From Burkholderiales bacterium (GTDB taxonomy: Bacteria > Pseudomonadota > Gammaproteobacteria > Burkholderiales > Burkholderiaceae): a DNA stretch of 11,192 nt. Of this stretch, positions 1-7,216 are shown in pieces. Location of the stretch: assembly GCA_947447845.1 (NCBI GenBank), contig CANFNO010000042.1, positions 1-11,192 of the forward strand, read 5' to 3'. Both the position numbers and the translations under genes were made by a program. How positions within the stretch are numbered: the stretch's first letter is position 1; each line of letters starts with the position of its first letter. The notes under the pieces are model-generated. The model saw only the letters and a program-made list of their open reading frames with translations. It ran no database searches and was not told where the DNA came from.

Positions 1-996
1 AATGCCAAAGCCCTGTACTTAGGCAAGTCCGGCAAGATCACCGAGATGATGAAGGGCATGGCCGCCCTCAGCGTGGACGAGAAGAAGGCACGTGGTGCCG
101 CTATCAACTTGGCCAAACAGGCGATTGAATCCGCGCTGACTGCGCGTCGCCAAGGCTTGGCAGATGCCGAGCTGCAGATTCAACTCCAGGCCGAAGCGCT
201 GGACGTGACGCTGCCCGGCCGACAGCGCGGGCAGGGCGGGTTGCACCCCGTGTCGCTTACGCTGGAGCGCATTGAAGCGATCTTCGGCTCTATGGGTTTC
301 GATGTGGCCCAGGGCCCTGAGATCGAGTCCGATTGGTTCAACTTCACCGCTCTCAACACGCCCGAAGACCACCCGGCACGCTCCATGCACGACACCTTCT
401 ATGTGGAAGGCGGTTCGGAGACTGCGCCCAATCTGTTGCGTACGCATACCAGCCCGATGCAAATCCGCTATGCCGTGCAGCACGTAAAGGCACACCGCAC
501 GTTGATTGGCGCACCAGTGGATGAGCTGTTCTCCGGCGACATGCCCGAGATTCGCGTCATTGCTCCCGGTCGCACCTACCGTGTCGACAGCGATGCCACC
601 CATTCACCCATGTTTCACCAGTGCGAAGGTCTGTGGGTGGGTGAGAACGTGAGCTTCAAGGATTTGAAGTTCGTCTTCACAGATTTCTGTCGCACCTTCT
701 TTGAGAGCGACGACCTGGTGCTGCGCTTTCGCCCCAGTTTCTTCCCGTTTACTGAACCCAGCGCCGAGATCGATATCCAGTTCCAAAGCGGCCCTTTGTC
801 TGGCCGCTGGTTGGAAGTGGCCGGCTCTGGCCAAGTGCACCCCAACGTGATCCGTAACATGGGTCTGGATCCTGAAATGTTTATCGGTTTCGCCTTTGGC
901 ATGGGCCCGGATCGTCTGACCATGCTGCGTTACGGGGTGAACGACTTGCGCCTTTTCTTTGATGGCGATGTGCGCTTCCTTTCGCAATTCCAATAA
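1..996 (+). CDS. pheS: Phenylalanyl-tRNA synthetase alpha subunit (5' end cut off by window)
   Basis: Catalytic alpha subunit of the cytoplasmic alpha2-beta2 phenylalanyl-tRNA synthetase, which charges tRNA-Phe using ATP. The frame is open from base 1, so the true start lies outside the window. The 331 visible residues are already about as long as the E. coli protein (327), so probably only some 15-25 N-terminal residues are missing. The N-terminal part is the charged helical coiled-coil arm. Class II synthetase signatures follow: [10 protein letters not shown] around fragment residues 205-214 (motif 2 region) and FGMGPDRL near residues 299-306 (motif 3, with the ATP-binding arginine). It lies 31 bp upstream of pheT, the usual operon arrangement. 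Confidence 0.97.
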   Translation, partial: NAKALYLGKSGKITEMMKGMAALSVDEKKARGAAINLAKQAIESALTARRQGLADAELQIQLQAEALDVTLPGRQRGQGGLHPVSLTLERIEAIFGSMGFDVAQGPEIESDWFNFTALNTPEDHPARSMHDTFYVEGGSETAPNLLRTHTSPMQIRYAVQHVKAHRTLIGAPVDELFSGDMPEIRVIAPGRTYRVDSDATHSPMFHQCEGLWVGENVSFKDLKFVFTDFCRTFFESDDLVLRFRPSFFPFTEPSAEIDIQFQSGPLSGRWLEVAGSGQVHPNVIRNMGLDPEMFIGFAFGMGPDRLTMLRYGVNDLRLFFDGDVRFLSQFQ

Positions 997-1027
997 GTAC
1001 ACATAAGAACGAACGCTCGAGCTGAAT

Positions 1028-3463
1028 ATGCAATTTTCTGAATCCTGGCTACGCACTTTCTGCAACCCCGCAATGGGAACCGCAGAGCTCGCTGAAACGC
1101 TGACCATGGCTGGTCTTGAAGTTGAAGAGCTTCAACCGGTCGCGCCTCCTTTTTCCCACATCGTTGTTGGAGAAATCAAGGAGGCCGAGCAGCATCCCAA
1201 CGCCGACCGTCTGCGTGTCTGCAAGGTCGACGTGGGGCAGGCGGAATTGCTGAATATCGTCTGCGGCGCACCCAATGCGCGCGTCGGAATTCGCATTCCT
1301 TGTGCATTGGTAGGTGCCGAGTTGCCACCCGGTGAAGACGGTAAACCATTCATCATCAAAGTTGGCAAACTGCGCGGTGTTGAAAGCCAGGGCATGTTGT
1401 GCTCGGCGCGCGAACTCAAATTATCCGAAGACCATGGTGGCTTGCTGGAACTGGCCGCCGATGCGCCGCTCGGTCAAAATATTCGTGAACATTTGAATCT
1501 GGATGACACGCTTTTCACCCTCAAGCTCACACCCAATCTGGCGCATTGCCTCAGCGTGTACGGCGTGGCTCGTGAAGTATCCGCGTTAACTGGTGCGCCG
1601 CTGAATACGCCATCCTTTGCGCCAGTGGCCGTGGGCAATAAGGACCGCGTGGCAGTCAAAATTAGCGCGCCCGACCTGTGTGGCCGTTTTTCCGGTCGCG
1701 TGGTGCGCAACGTCAATACCAAAGCGCAAACACCTCAGTGGATGGTCGATCGCCTTGCGCGTTCCGGTCAGCGCAGCGTGACTGCGTTGGTGGACATTTC
1801 CAATTACGTGATGTTTGAGTTCGGTCGTCCGTCCCACATATTTGATCTGGAAAAGATCAACGGCGGTCTGGATGTGCGATGGGGTAAGCCTGGCGAACAG
1901 CTCAAACTGCTCAATGGCAATACCGTAGCGGTTGACGACAAAGTTGGCGTAATTGCCGATGATGCGCAGGTTGAGTCGCTGGCCGGCATTATGGGCGGCG
2001 ACGCCACGGCCGTGTCCGACGACACACAACACGTTTACGTGGAGGCCGCCTTCTGGTGGCCCAAGTCGATTGCCGGTCGCTCACGCCGATTCAATTTTTC
2101 CACCGACGCCGGTCACCGCTTTGAGCGCGGCGTGGACCCCGAGTTGACGGTGGAGCACCTGGAGCGCATCACGCAACTGATCATCGATATCTGCGGCACG
2201 CCCGAGACAACCTGCGGCCCCATTGACGACCAGCAACCCAATATGCCGGTGGCCAAACCGGTCAGCCTGCGCGTCGCTCGTGCGGTCAAGATCATCGGGA
2301 TGCCACTGACACAAACGCAATGTGCCGACGCCTTGACCGGCCTCGGTCTTACGCTGACACAGACCGAAGGTGTCATCACCGTAGTACCGCCATCATTCCG
2401 CTTTGACCTCCAGATTGAAGAGGATCTGATTGAAGAAGTGGTACGCATGGTCGGTTACAACAATTTGCCTGATACGCCACCACTGGCCCCCATTACGGCG
2501 CGAATTCGTCCGGAGGCACAACGCAGTGCGTTTGCGGTGCGCCGTGCTCTGGCTACTCTGGCTTACCAGGAAACCATCAACTTCAGCTTTGTCGAAGAGC
2601 GTTGGGAACATGAACTTGCCGGCAACGCGAACCCCATTAAGTTGCTCAATCCGATTGCAAGCCAGATGAGCGTGATGCGCTCGTCGTTGATCGGCTCGCT
2701 GCTGCAGGTGCTCAAGTTCAACCAAGCGCGTAAGGCGGCGCGTGTTCGGGTGTTCGAATTGGGTCGCGTGTTCCTGCGAGATGCCACAGTTAAAAATACC
2801 GATTCAACGGTTGAGGGCTTTAACCAGCCAATGCGGGTTTCAGGTTTGGCTAGTGGCAGTGCTGAGCCAATGCAGTGGGGTGTTAAAGACACACCAGTGG
2901 ATTTCTATAGTGTCAAAGGCGATATCGAAAGCCTGCTTGCCCCGCTATCCGTTGAGTTCAAACCCGATTTGCATCCATCGATGCACCCGGGTCGTTGCGC
3001 ATCGGTATGGCTGGATGGCAAATGCATTGGGCATGTCGGCGAGTTGCACCCCAAGTGGCGTCAGTCTTATGAGTTGCCCACAGCCCCGGTGCTGTTTGAA
3101 TTGGATCTGGATGCCGTATTGGCCCGTAGCGTGCCCGAATTTAAGTCGGTCTCCAAGATGCAGGCGGTGCAGCGTGATGTGGCGGTAGTTGTGAACGACG
3201 CGGTTACACACGCTGAGCTGATGAATGCCATCTGGGCGGCTCCGACTGCCGGACTCTTGCGTGACGCGCAGTTGTTCGACGTGTACCGCCCCAAACTGGC
3301 CAAAGACTCTGTGGCTGCCGAGGGTGCCTCCGACAGAAGTCTGGCCGTGCGTCTTACGCTTAATAGCGATGAAGCCAGTTTGACCGAAGAACAGATCGAA
3401 ATTTCTGTCAAAGCTGTGGTGGATCAACTCAGCATGCAGTTAGGTGCGCGTCAGCGCGTCTAA
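1028..3463 (+). CDS. pheT: Phenylalanyl-tRNA synthetase beta subunit
   Basis: Beta subunit of phenylalanyl-tRNA synthetase, which binds tRNA-Phe and edits mischarged Tyr-tRNA-Phe. The 811 residues compare with about 795 in E. coli. Visible domains in order are: an N-terminal segment starting MQFSESWLRTF; an OB-fold tRNA-binding domain (about residues 40-150, FSHIVVGEI and HPNADRLRVCKVDVG); the B3/B4 editing domain (ALVDISNYVMFEFGRPSHIF near 252-274); B5 and the catalytic-like core; and a C-terminal FDX-ACB anticodon-binding domain (about 708-808, KMQAVQRDVAVVV). The ATG at 1028 fits the family N-terminus. The short gaps to pheS (31 bp) and ihfA (32 bp) indicate one transcription unit. Confidence 0.98.
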   Translation: MQFSESWLRTFCNPAMGTAELAETLTMAGLEVEELQPVAPPFSHIVVGEIKEAEQHPNADRLRVCKVDVGQAELLNIVCGAPNARVGIRIPCALVGAELPPGEDGKPFIIKVGKLRGVESQGMLCSARELKLSEDHGGLLELAADAPLGQNIREHLNLDDTLFTLKLTPNLAHCLSVYGVAREVSALTGAPLNTPSFAPVAVGNKDRVAVKISAPDLCGRFSGRVVRNVNTKAQTPQWMVDRLARSGQRSVTALVDISNYVMFEFGRPSHIFDLEKINGGLDVRWGKPGEQLKLLNGNTVAVDDKVGVIADDAQVESLAGIMGGDATAVSDDTQHVYVEAAFWWPKSIAGRSRRFNFSTDAGHRFERGVDPELTVEHLERITQLIIDICGTPETTCGPIDDQQPNMPVAKPVSLRVARAVKIIGMPLTQTQCADALTGLGLTLTQTEGVITVVPPSFRFDLQIEEDLIEEVVRMVGYNNLPDTPPLAPITARIRPEAQRSAFAVRRALATLAYQETINFSFVEERWEHELAGNANPIKLLNPIASQMSVMRSSLIGSLLQVLKFNQARKAARVRVFELGRVFLRDATVKNTDSTVEGFNQPMRVSGLASGSAEPMQWGVKDTPVDFYSVKGDIESLLAPLSVEFKPDLHPSMHPGRCASVWLDGKCIGHVGELHPKWRQSYELPTAPVLFELDLDAVLARSVPEFKSVSKMQAVQRDVAVVVNDAVTHAELMNAIWAAPTAGLLRDAQLFDVYRPKLAKDSVAAEGASDRSLAVRLTLNSDEASLTEEQIEISVKAVVDQLSMQLGARQRV

Positions 3464-3495
3464 ACTACGCGCAATACAAACAGAATCGAGACACC

Positions 3496-3831
3496 ATGGA
3501 TTTTTCTGTCGAAAGTCTGGAGACACCGGCACTGACCAAGGCGCAATTGGCCGATTTGCTTTTCGAGCAGATCGGACTTAACAAGCGCGAATCCAAGGAC
3601 ATGATCGACGCGTTCTTTGACCTCATATCGGGCAGTTTGGTGGATGGCACCGATGTCAAAATTTCTGGCTTTGGCAATTTTCAGATTCGTACCAAGGCTC
3701 CACGCCCCGGACGAAACCCACGCACCGGGGAAGCAATTCCGATTCAAGCGCGCCGGGTTGTGACATTTCACGCCAGCCACAAACTCAAAGAGCAAATCCA
3801 GGACGAAGCCAAGCCTTCAGCGTCTGTTTAA
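3496..3831 (+). CDS. ihfA: Integration host factor alpha subunit
   Basis: DNA-bending nucleoid protein that forms the IHF heterodimer with IhfB. It acts in transcription, replication and phage-type site-specific recombination. The 111 residues include the complete HU/IHF fold: N-terminal helices (LTKAQLADLLFEQIGLNKRE), the core motif SGFGNF, and the beta-arm with RPGRNPRTGE. Pro75 in GRNP corresponds to the DNA-intercalating proline. The N- and C-termini are somewhat longer than in E. coli IhfA (99 residues), as is common in Burkholderiales. Its position directly after pheT is conserved in proteobacteria. The neighbouring inserted element carries perfect IHF consensus sites in both att arms, so this protein is a plausible host partner of that element. 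Confidence 0.97.
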   Translation: MDFSVESLETPALTKAQLADLLFEQIGLNKRESKDMIDAFFDLISGSLVDGTDVKISGFGNFQIRTKAPRPGRNPRTGEAIPIQARRVVTFHASHKLKEQIQDEAKPSASV

Positions 3832-3884
3832 GCCGACGTTGGGACTTATTTTCATCCAGGGGCAGATTGCCCTTTGCGTCCGGT

Positions 3885-3913
3885 CTAAAGTTAGAGTAAC
3901 CTCTACGCTTTAG
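3885..3913. promoter_or_regulatory. Imperfect inverted repeat upstream of merR (candidate operator)
   Basis: CTAAAG at 3885-3890 and CTTTAG at 3908-3913 form an outer inverted repeat. TAGAG and CTCTA form an inner dyad that is off-centre by one base. MerR-family proteins bind dyads inside promoters, and this one lies 21 bp before the merR ATG, so autoregulation is possible. No convincing -35/-10 pair was identified. Confidence 0.25.
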
Positions 3914-3933
3914 GCTGTACAGCATTGATTTCA

Positions 3934-4383
3934 ATGGAGAAAACTCTCCCCCCCATTCCCGCCAAACGCTATTTCACGATCGGTGAAGTAGGGGATTTGT
4001 GCGGCGTCAAACCACACGTGCTACGGTATTGGGAGCAGGAGTTTACGCAGTTGCGGCCGATGAAGCGCAGAGGTAACCGGAGGTATTACCAGCATCATGA
4101 AGTGTTGATGATCCGTCGTATCCGCGATTTGTTGTATGACCAGGGTTTTACGATCAGCGGCGCGCGCAACAAGATGCAGGAACTCTTGCAAAACGAGCGC
4201 GATAAAAAGCGTAACGGTGAAGTCATGCTCGACGGCGTTGAAGTCGTCGAGATTGATTCTGACGATATGGAAGAGTTTGATGCCTTGATGGCTGGAGATG
4301 CCAATGAGGAGGTATCGGTCCCACTGGTGCAACTGCGTCGTGAACTGCTTGAGATTCGTGAACTATTGGTCTTCGCTGACTGA
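3934..4383 (+). CDS. MerR-family transcriptional regulator
   Basis: DNA-binding regulator of 149 residues. The N-terminal winged helix-turn-helix is clear at about residues 13-80: YFTIGEVGDLCGVKPHVLRYWE, then the wing motif RRGNRRYY, then RRIRDLLYDQGFTISGARN. The rest is a helical dimerisation region followed by an acidic tail. The only cysteine is Cys23, inside the HTH, so the C-terminal metal-binding cysteines of MerR, CueR or ZntR types are absent and the effector is unknown. A TTG start nine bases upstream is possible, but the ATG at 3934 is preferred. The gene sits between ihfA and tRNA-Pro, a placement also seen in Pseudomonas and many betaproteobacteria. It is therefore core genome and not part of the inserted element. 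Confidence 0.92.
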   Translation: MEKTLPPIPAKRYFTIGEVGDLCGVKPHVLRYWEQEFTQLRPMKRRGNRRYYQHHEVLMIRRIRDLLYDQGFTISGARNKMQELLQNERDKKRNGEVMLDGVEVVEIDSDDMEEFDALMAGDANEEVSVPLVQLRRELLEIRELLVFAD

Positions 4384-4409
4384 AAGTTCGCCTTCTTTCC
4401 CGCTATAAT
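4380..4409 (+). promoter_or_regulatory. Promoter of tRNA-Pro
   Basis: A perfect -10 hexamer TATAAT lies at 4404-4409, with CTGAAA at 4380-4385 as a 4/6 -35 match and an 18-bp spacer. Transcription would start about 4415, a few bases before the mature tRNA 5' end. The -35 overlaps the merR stop codon. Confidence 0.6.
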
Positions 4410-4421
4410 TTGAGGCTTGAT

Positions 4422-4498
4422 CGGTGTGTGGCGCAGCCTGGTAGCGCACTTGCATGGGGTGCAAGGGGTCGAAGGTTCGAATCCTTTCACACCGACCA
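4422..4498 (+). tRNA. tRNA-Pro, anticodon GGG
   Basis: A 77-nt tRNA with all arms visible. The acceptor stem CGGTGTG pairs with CACACCG (4488-4494). The D-arm is GCGC/GCGC, the anticodon stem is CTTGC/GCAAG, and the anticodon loop ATGGGGT has GGG at 4456-4458. The variable loop is GGGTC, the T-arm is GAAGG TTCGAAT CCTTT, and the CCA is encoded at 4496-4498. It decodes CCC/CCU proline codons. The sequence from 4448 onward is also the left copy of the element's attachment repeat, so the mobile DNA re-created a complete gene when it integrated. Confidence 0.97.
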
Positions 4499-4500
4499 TT
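4448..4500 (+). repeat. attL: left attachment-site core repeat
   Basis: 53 bp identical to 11041-11093 except at 4470 (C here, A at 11063). It starts at the anticodon stem of tRNA-Pro and ends two bases past CCA. The anticodon stem-loop (CTTGC-ATGGGGT-GCAAG, 4449-4465) supplies the inverted core-type half-sites usually used by tyrosine integrases, with strand exchange expected across the 7-bp loop. Confidence 0.93.
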
Positions 4501-4512
4501 AAATACCAATGA

Positions 4513-4525
4513 AATCAACGGGTTA
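4513..4525 (+). promoter_or_regulatory. Consensus IHF-binding site in left arm
   Basis: AATCAACGGGTTA matches the IHF consensus WATCAANNNNTTR at every defined position. It lies between the attL core and the arm-type repeats, where an IHF bend would be needed. It partly overlaps the 5' arm of the adjacent terminator hairpin. Actual binding is inferred. Confidence 0.6.
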
Positions 4526-4553
4526 CAGTTTTTTACTGTAGCCCGTTTTTCTT
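4518..4553 (+). terminator. Rho-independent terminator for tRNA-Pro, supplied by the element
   Basis: A 12-bp stem (4518-4529 with 4535-4546, one T-G wobble) has a TTTTT loop and is followed by a T-rich tract TTTTTCTTT. It lies 19 bp beyond the tRNA CCA but inside the element, so it replaces the host terminator that integration displaced to 11103. Confidence 0.88.
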
Positions 4554-4574
4554 TGGGTTAACCAAAGTGCTGAA

Positions 4575-4626
4575 TTTAGCCACACGTTTAGCCACACAGA
4601 TTTTTAACCACACGGTTTAGCCACAC
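4575..4626 (+). repeat. Left arm-type integrase-binding repeats
   Basis: Four direct copies of TTTAGCCACAC: 4575-4585, 4587-4597, 4603-4613 (one mismatch, TTTAACCACAC) and 4616-4626. Start-to-start spacing is 12, 16 and 13 bp. The same unit occurs twice at the right end of the element and nowhere else noticed. Paired direct repeats near both att cores beside a tyrosine integrase are typical arm sites bound by the integrase N-terminal domain. Confidence 0.8.
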
Positions 4627-4864
4627 ATCGGCAACATGGTGCGTGGAGTTGGTCAATCATGCCCAACTGTTGCACGAAGCCCATTTCTTCTATGAACGTC
4701 AGTTCAACAGTCCCTAAGGGCCAGCACGACTCAATTGCTAGGTGATTAGCCCAAACATTGATCTAGGTGAGCTTTTCGTGTGCTATTCCTCTAAATGACC
4801 TGGTTTTGGCTTTTGGAAACTTTACAGTCCAGTAACATCTGGTGTCTTTCAATTGGGAAAATTA
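4627..4864. other. Noncoding spacer between left arm sites and lipoprotein gene
   Basis: No convincing gene is seen on either strand. The region must hold the lipoprotein promoter. TTGATC near 4758 is a possible -35, but no good -10 follows at 16-18 bp, so no promoter is assigned. GGGAAA at 4855-4860 is the likely ribosome-binding site of the lipoprotein. Confidence 0.4.
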
Positions 4865-5350
4865 ATGATTAAAAATGTCCGTACTTGCGCTTCCATTTCA
4901 GCAATTCTGATGCTTGGCGCTTGCGCTCACCCTACCGTCGTTCAGAGCGTCAAGCCTGGCGACACTGGCCTAAGCTGCGCACAGCTACAAAACGAGTATG
5001 CCGACGCTGAGCGCTTTCGCGATGAGGCTGACAAGGAAAAGGCCGTTACCGGCGGAAATGTAGTCCGAGCCCTTTTGTTCTGGCCTGCAATTCTCGGGAC
5101 TGCTTCCAATGCAAATGAAGCCATTGCTGCGGCTGACACGCGCAAAGTCCATTTGGCAAATCAGATGGCAAACAAAAATTGCGGCACGTATGTTCCAGGT
5201 CAAGTAAATTTGGGTCAAGATAACAAAGGTGCGTCCAGCACCAATTCCAAAGAAGCTCAATTGATTGAACTAAAGCGGCTTTTTGATGCAAAGCTGATCA
5301 CGCCTGAAGCCTATGCTGATAAGCAAAAGGCAATTTTGGACGCACCTTAA
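4865..5350 (+). CDS. Lipoprotein with SHOCT-like C-terminal motif (candidate cargo gene)
   Basis: A 161-residue secreted lipoprotein. The N-terminus has a short basic segment, a hydrophobic stretch (ISAILMLGA) and a lipobox LGAC with Cys20 as the lipidated residue. Ala at +2 favours sorting to the outer membrane. Cys38 and Cys106 could form a disulfide. Residues 65-83 are moderately hydrophobic. The C-terminal part (about 130-158, QLIELKRLFDAKLITPEAY) matches the pattern of SHOCT, a short helical oligomerisation motif. A TTG start at 4853 would add four residues, but the ATG at 4865 has GGGAAA just upstream. It is the only rightward gene in the element and is convergent with the long leftward cluster. 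By analogy with phage lysogenic-conversion lipoproteins it could change the host surface or exclude superinfecting phage. That role is inference. Confidence 0.85.
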   Translation: MIKNVRTCASISAILMLGACAHPTVVQSVKPGDTGLSCAQLQNEYADAERFRDEADKEKAVTGGNVVRALLFWPAILGTASNANEAIAAADTRKVHLANQMANKNCGTYVPGQVNLGQDNKGASSTNSKEAQLIELKRLFDAKLITPEAYADKQKAILDAP

Positions 5351-5390
5351 CCAGTATTTTTCAATGGGCTTGGGCGGGAATGTCCAGGCG

Positions 5391-5418
5391 AAAAAAAAGC
5401 CCAGCGCTAGGCTGGGCT
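5391..5418 (-). terminator. Strong terminator closing the leftward gene cluster
   Basis: A perfect 8-bp stem AGCCCAGC/GCTGGGCT (5398-5405 with 5411-5418) with a 5-nt loop. Read leftward it is followed directly by eight T residues (A-run 5391-5398). It lies 17 bp beyond the last leftward gene and also separates it from the convergent lipoprotein gene. Confidence 0.92.
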
Positions 5419-5434
5419 GATTTGCACGTTTTGG

Positions 5435-5698
5435 CTAGTCGTCAATGTCGCTCGGGTACTGCGCGAAGCCGATAAAAGGCAAGGCATTGCCCCGAGTCGT
5501 TCTCACGTGGAAGTCAAGTCGGGCCAAGAAATCAGCAGCCGACTCGCTTGCTATGCGGGGCACGTTGATGCCCATCACACCAATCATGCTATCGGGGTCG
5601 TGGGCGGTGCCATGGATCACCACTAGGGCTTCGCGGTGCTCTCGTGGTGTGCCGCTGCCCTCCAAGCGGGCCAAGCGCTTTTGCATGGCTGTGCTCAT
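5435..5698 (-). CDS. Hypothetical protein, 87 aa
   Basis: Not recognised with confidence. The N-terminus MSTAMQKRLARLEGSG is a short basic helix. The remainder includes VPRIASESAADFLARLDFHV. A leading RLxRLE helix and a later ESxADFLAR segment resemble small uncharacterised proteins of proteobacterial prophages, but this is from memory only. The start codon overlaps the stop of the upstream gene as ATGA (5695-5698), indicating translational coupling. It is the last gene of the leftward cluster, just before the terminator. Confidence 0.75.
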   Translation of the reverse strand: MSTAMQKRLARLEGSGTPREHREALVVIHGTAHDPDSMIGVMGINVPRIASESAADFLARLDFHVRTTRGNALPFIGFAQYPSDIDD

Positions 5699-6054
5699 GT
5701 TGCCGCCGCCTGGGTTGCTGCCTGGGCTTTCGCAGCGTTGGCTAGGTCAAGCACGGTTCCCCACATTTGAAGCATGCCAGCAAGTAGTTCAACTTGCTCT
5801 TGGAACTTGCAGGTTTCGGTGGAGAGTGCGCCCACTAAATTGCCTGCGGGGTCTTTCTCAATTTTCATTTTTTTGATGATTACGAAGTTTGATGCAGCGG
5901 TGTTCATGTCTTTCAGGACTTGCAACTGTTGGTTAATTTCTTGCCACATGCGTGACACCTCGCCGGTTTCAAAAAGGATTAGCAAAACCATTTGTTTGCC
6001 GCGTTCAAGCGAAGTCAATTGGCTCAGGTCGAATGTTTTGGTGTTGGTGGTCAT
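5695..6054 (-). CDS. Hypothetical protein, about 119 aa, helical
   Basis: Not recognised. The sequence appears largely alpha-helical, with TSLERGKQMVLLILFETGEVSRMWQEI near the start and QEQVELLAGMLQMWGTVLDLANAAKAQAA near the end. The tail is Ala/Gln rich. There is no signal peptide and no clear membrane segment. The ATG at 6054 is preferred because GAAAG lies upstream of it. A TTG at 6069 would add five residues and overlap the previous stop as TTGA, so coupled initiation there cannot be excluded. Its stop overlaps the start of the next gene. Confidence 0.72.
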   Translation of the reverse strand: MTTNTKTFDLSQLTSLERGKQMVLLILFETGEVSRMWQEINQQLQVLKDMNTAASNFVIIKKMKIEKDPAGNLVGALSTETCKFQEQVELLAGMLQMWGTVLDLANAAKAQAATQAAAT

Positions 6055-6065
6055 AAAAATGTCTT

Positions 6066-6332
6066 TCAAGAGGGGTCAAAGGGTGGGGTTTGCTCAAGCG
6101 CGATTAATCTGGCTTCGAGGTCGCTTGTCTCGATACATCGGTTCAGGATCATCAAAACGTTGGCGAGACGACTGACGACTGCAACGTCTAGTTGGTTGCT
6201 GCGGGCTTCGCGATAAATGCGGGCGAGTTCACGGCGCACATCGTCTGCCGTGGACAGTTTCAGGCGCAACCTGGGGGGTGCAACTGTTTTGCCAGTGGTG
6301 TTTGTCGTTTTCATAGGGTCATTCAAGGCCAT
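6066..6332 (-). CDS. Hypothetical small protein, 88 aa, phage-type
   Basis: Function unknown. The central region LSTADDVRRELARIYREARSNQLD followed by VVSRLANVLMILNRCIETSDLEARLIALEQ resembles a widespread family of small helical proteins encoded in proteobacterial prophages and islands. The resemblance is by memory and no role is known for the family. The N-terminal 25 residues are Thr/Lys rich and probably disordered. AGGG lies 7 bp before the ATG at 6332. A second ATG at 6314 (MKTTNTTG) is an alternative start. It lies in the middle of the leftward cluster. Confidence 0.75.
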   Translation of the reverse strand: MALNDPMKTTNTTGKTVAPPRLRLKLSTADDVRRELARIYREARSNQLDVAVVSRLANVLMILNRCIETSDLEARLIALEQTPPFDPS

Positions 6333-6383
6333 CAGCAGGCCCTAGGCGCTGTTCTCAGCGTCAGGGCGTGCCGGTGGTGGGAG

Positions 6384-7166
6384 TTAACCAATGCGTCGCG
6401 TGTAGTGGGTCGGCTCAAGCTGGCGGGTAGCGTCGGCCATTTCCATGGGAGTGAAGCCCATCAGTGGTGCAGCGTCAGTGCGGGTTTTGTCAGCCGCAAT
6501 GAACAGCGCGATCCGTGGTGCCATCCACAGCGTAAGGCCACGGAGTGCGCCGTACAGGTGCCCTAAAGCGCTTGAGCCCCACTCAGCGGCGTTGCGCTGG
6601 GTGTCCACGGCCAGGGCGGTGCCAACGTCCTTTGTGCGGCAAGTCTGCTTCCAGATTTTTGCCATCAGATCGGTTTCCATATCCGGCAACGGGATAGGCG
6701 AGCGCAGCAGAGCGATTTGCAGGCGGCTGTATTTGGCCCCGGTGGCTTCGTCGTCCTGCATACCGGACATTACAGCCATGCGCTGTTTGTCAGACTGGCT
6801 TCGGAACCACTGGCGGGCTTCCACGTCCTCAGTCGCAACAGCAGTTGCACCGGGGTCCAGCTTCGGCACTGCGATCATTGCCTGTTCCATCTGATCGGTG
6901 GACTTCTGGAACGCGGCCAGGCTGACATAGCAGGCGATCAACACCGCCCATGTGCGGGTGGCAAGCTCCTCGCACTTGGTGCTTTTTCCAAGGTCGCTCA
7001 GGTTTACGTCTGCGTTAATCACAGCGACTTCCGTTGCCAGGGCGCTGACGGCATCACGGGCACGCTCAAAAAGGCTCACAGGGGCCAAGCCCATGATCTT
7101 GAGTTGCTCCGGTTCGACCAAGGCGAATTTGTAGCCGGTAGCGGGGATGGTGATGATTTTGTTCAT
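6384..7166 (-). CDS. Hypothetical protein, 260 aa
   Basis: The largest unknown gene of the element; not recognised. The N-terminus MNKIITIPATGYKFALVEPEQLK looks like a soluble beta-rich start. The middle (RTWAVLIACYVSLAAFQKSTDQMEQAM) is helical and somewhat hydrophobic but too interrupted for a confident membrane span. Later segments contain several Trp (ARQWFRSQSDKQRMAVMSG and GLTLWMAPRIALFIAADKTRTDAAPLMG). No Walker, nuclease, primase or HTH motif is visible. A 138-bp gap containing a dyad precedes it, so it may have its own promoter. Possible roles include helper interference, cargo or defence, but none is supported directly. Confidence 0.8.
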   Translation of the reverse strand: MNKIITIPATGYKFALVEPEQLKIMGLAPVSLFERARDAVSALATEVAVINADVNLSDLGKSTKCEELATRTWAVLIACYVSLAAFQKSTDQMEQAMIAVPKLDPGATAVATEDVEARQWFRSQSDKQRMAVMSGMQDDEATGAKYSRLQIALLRSPIPLPDMETDLMAKIWKQTCRTKDVGTALAVDTQRNAAEWGSSALGHLYGALRGLTLWMAPRIALFIAADKTRTDAAPLMGFTPMEMADATRQLEPTHYTRRIG

Positions 7167-7216
7167 AAATGCTTTCGGTGATTGCCAGGGAGGTATTTCC
7201 CGTTTGGCGATTGACT

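Noticed and set aside
604..3427. Long reading frames antisense to pheS and pheT
   Set aside because: They mirror codon bias of the sense genes, have no ribosome-binding sites and encode no recognisable proteins.
3857..3876. Terminator after ihfA
   Set aside because: GGGCA/TGCCC is a short 5-bp stem and is followed by only three T, so it is too weak to call.
3934..4383. MerR regulator as part of the mobile element
   Set aside because: It lies outside attL, and the ihfA-merR-tRNA-Pro order is conserved in bacteria without the element.
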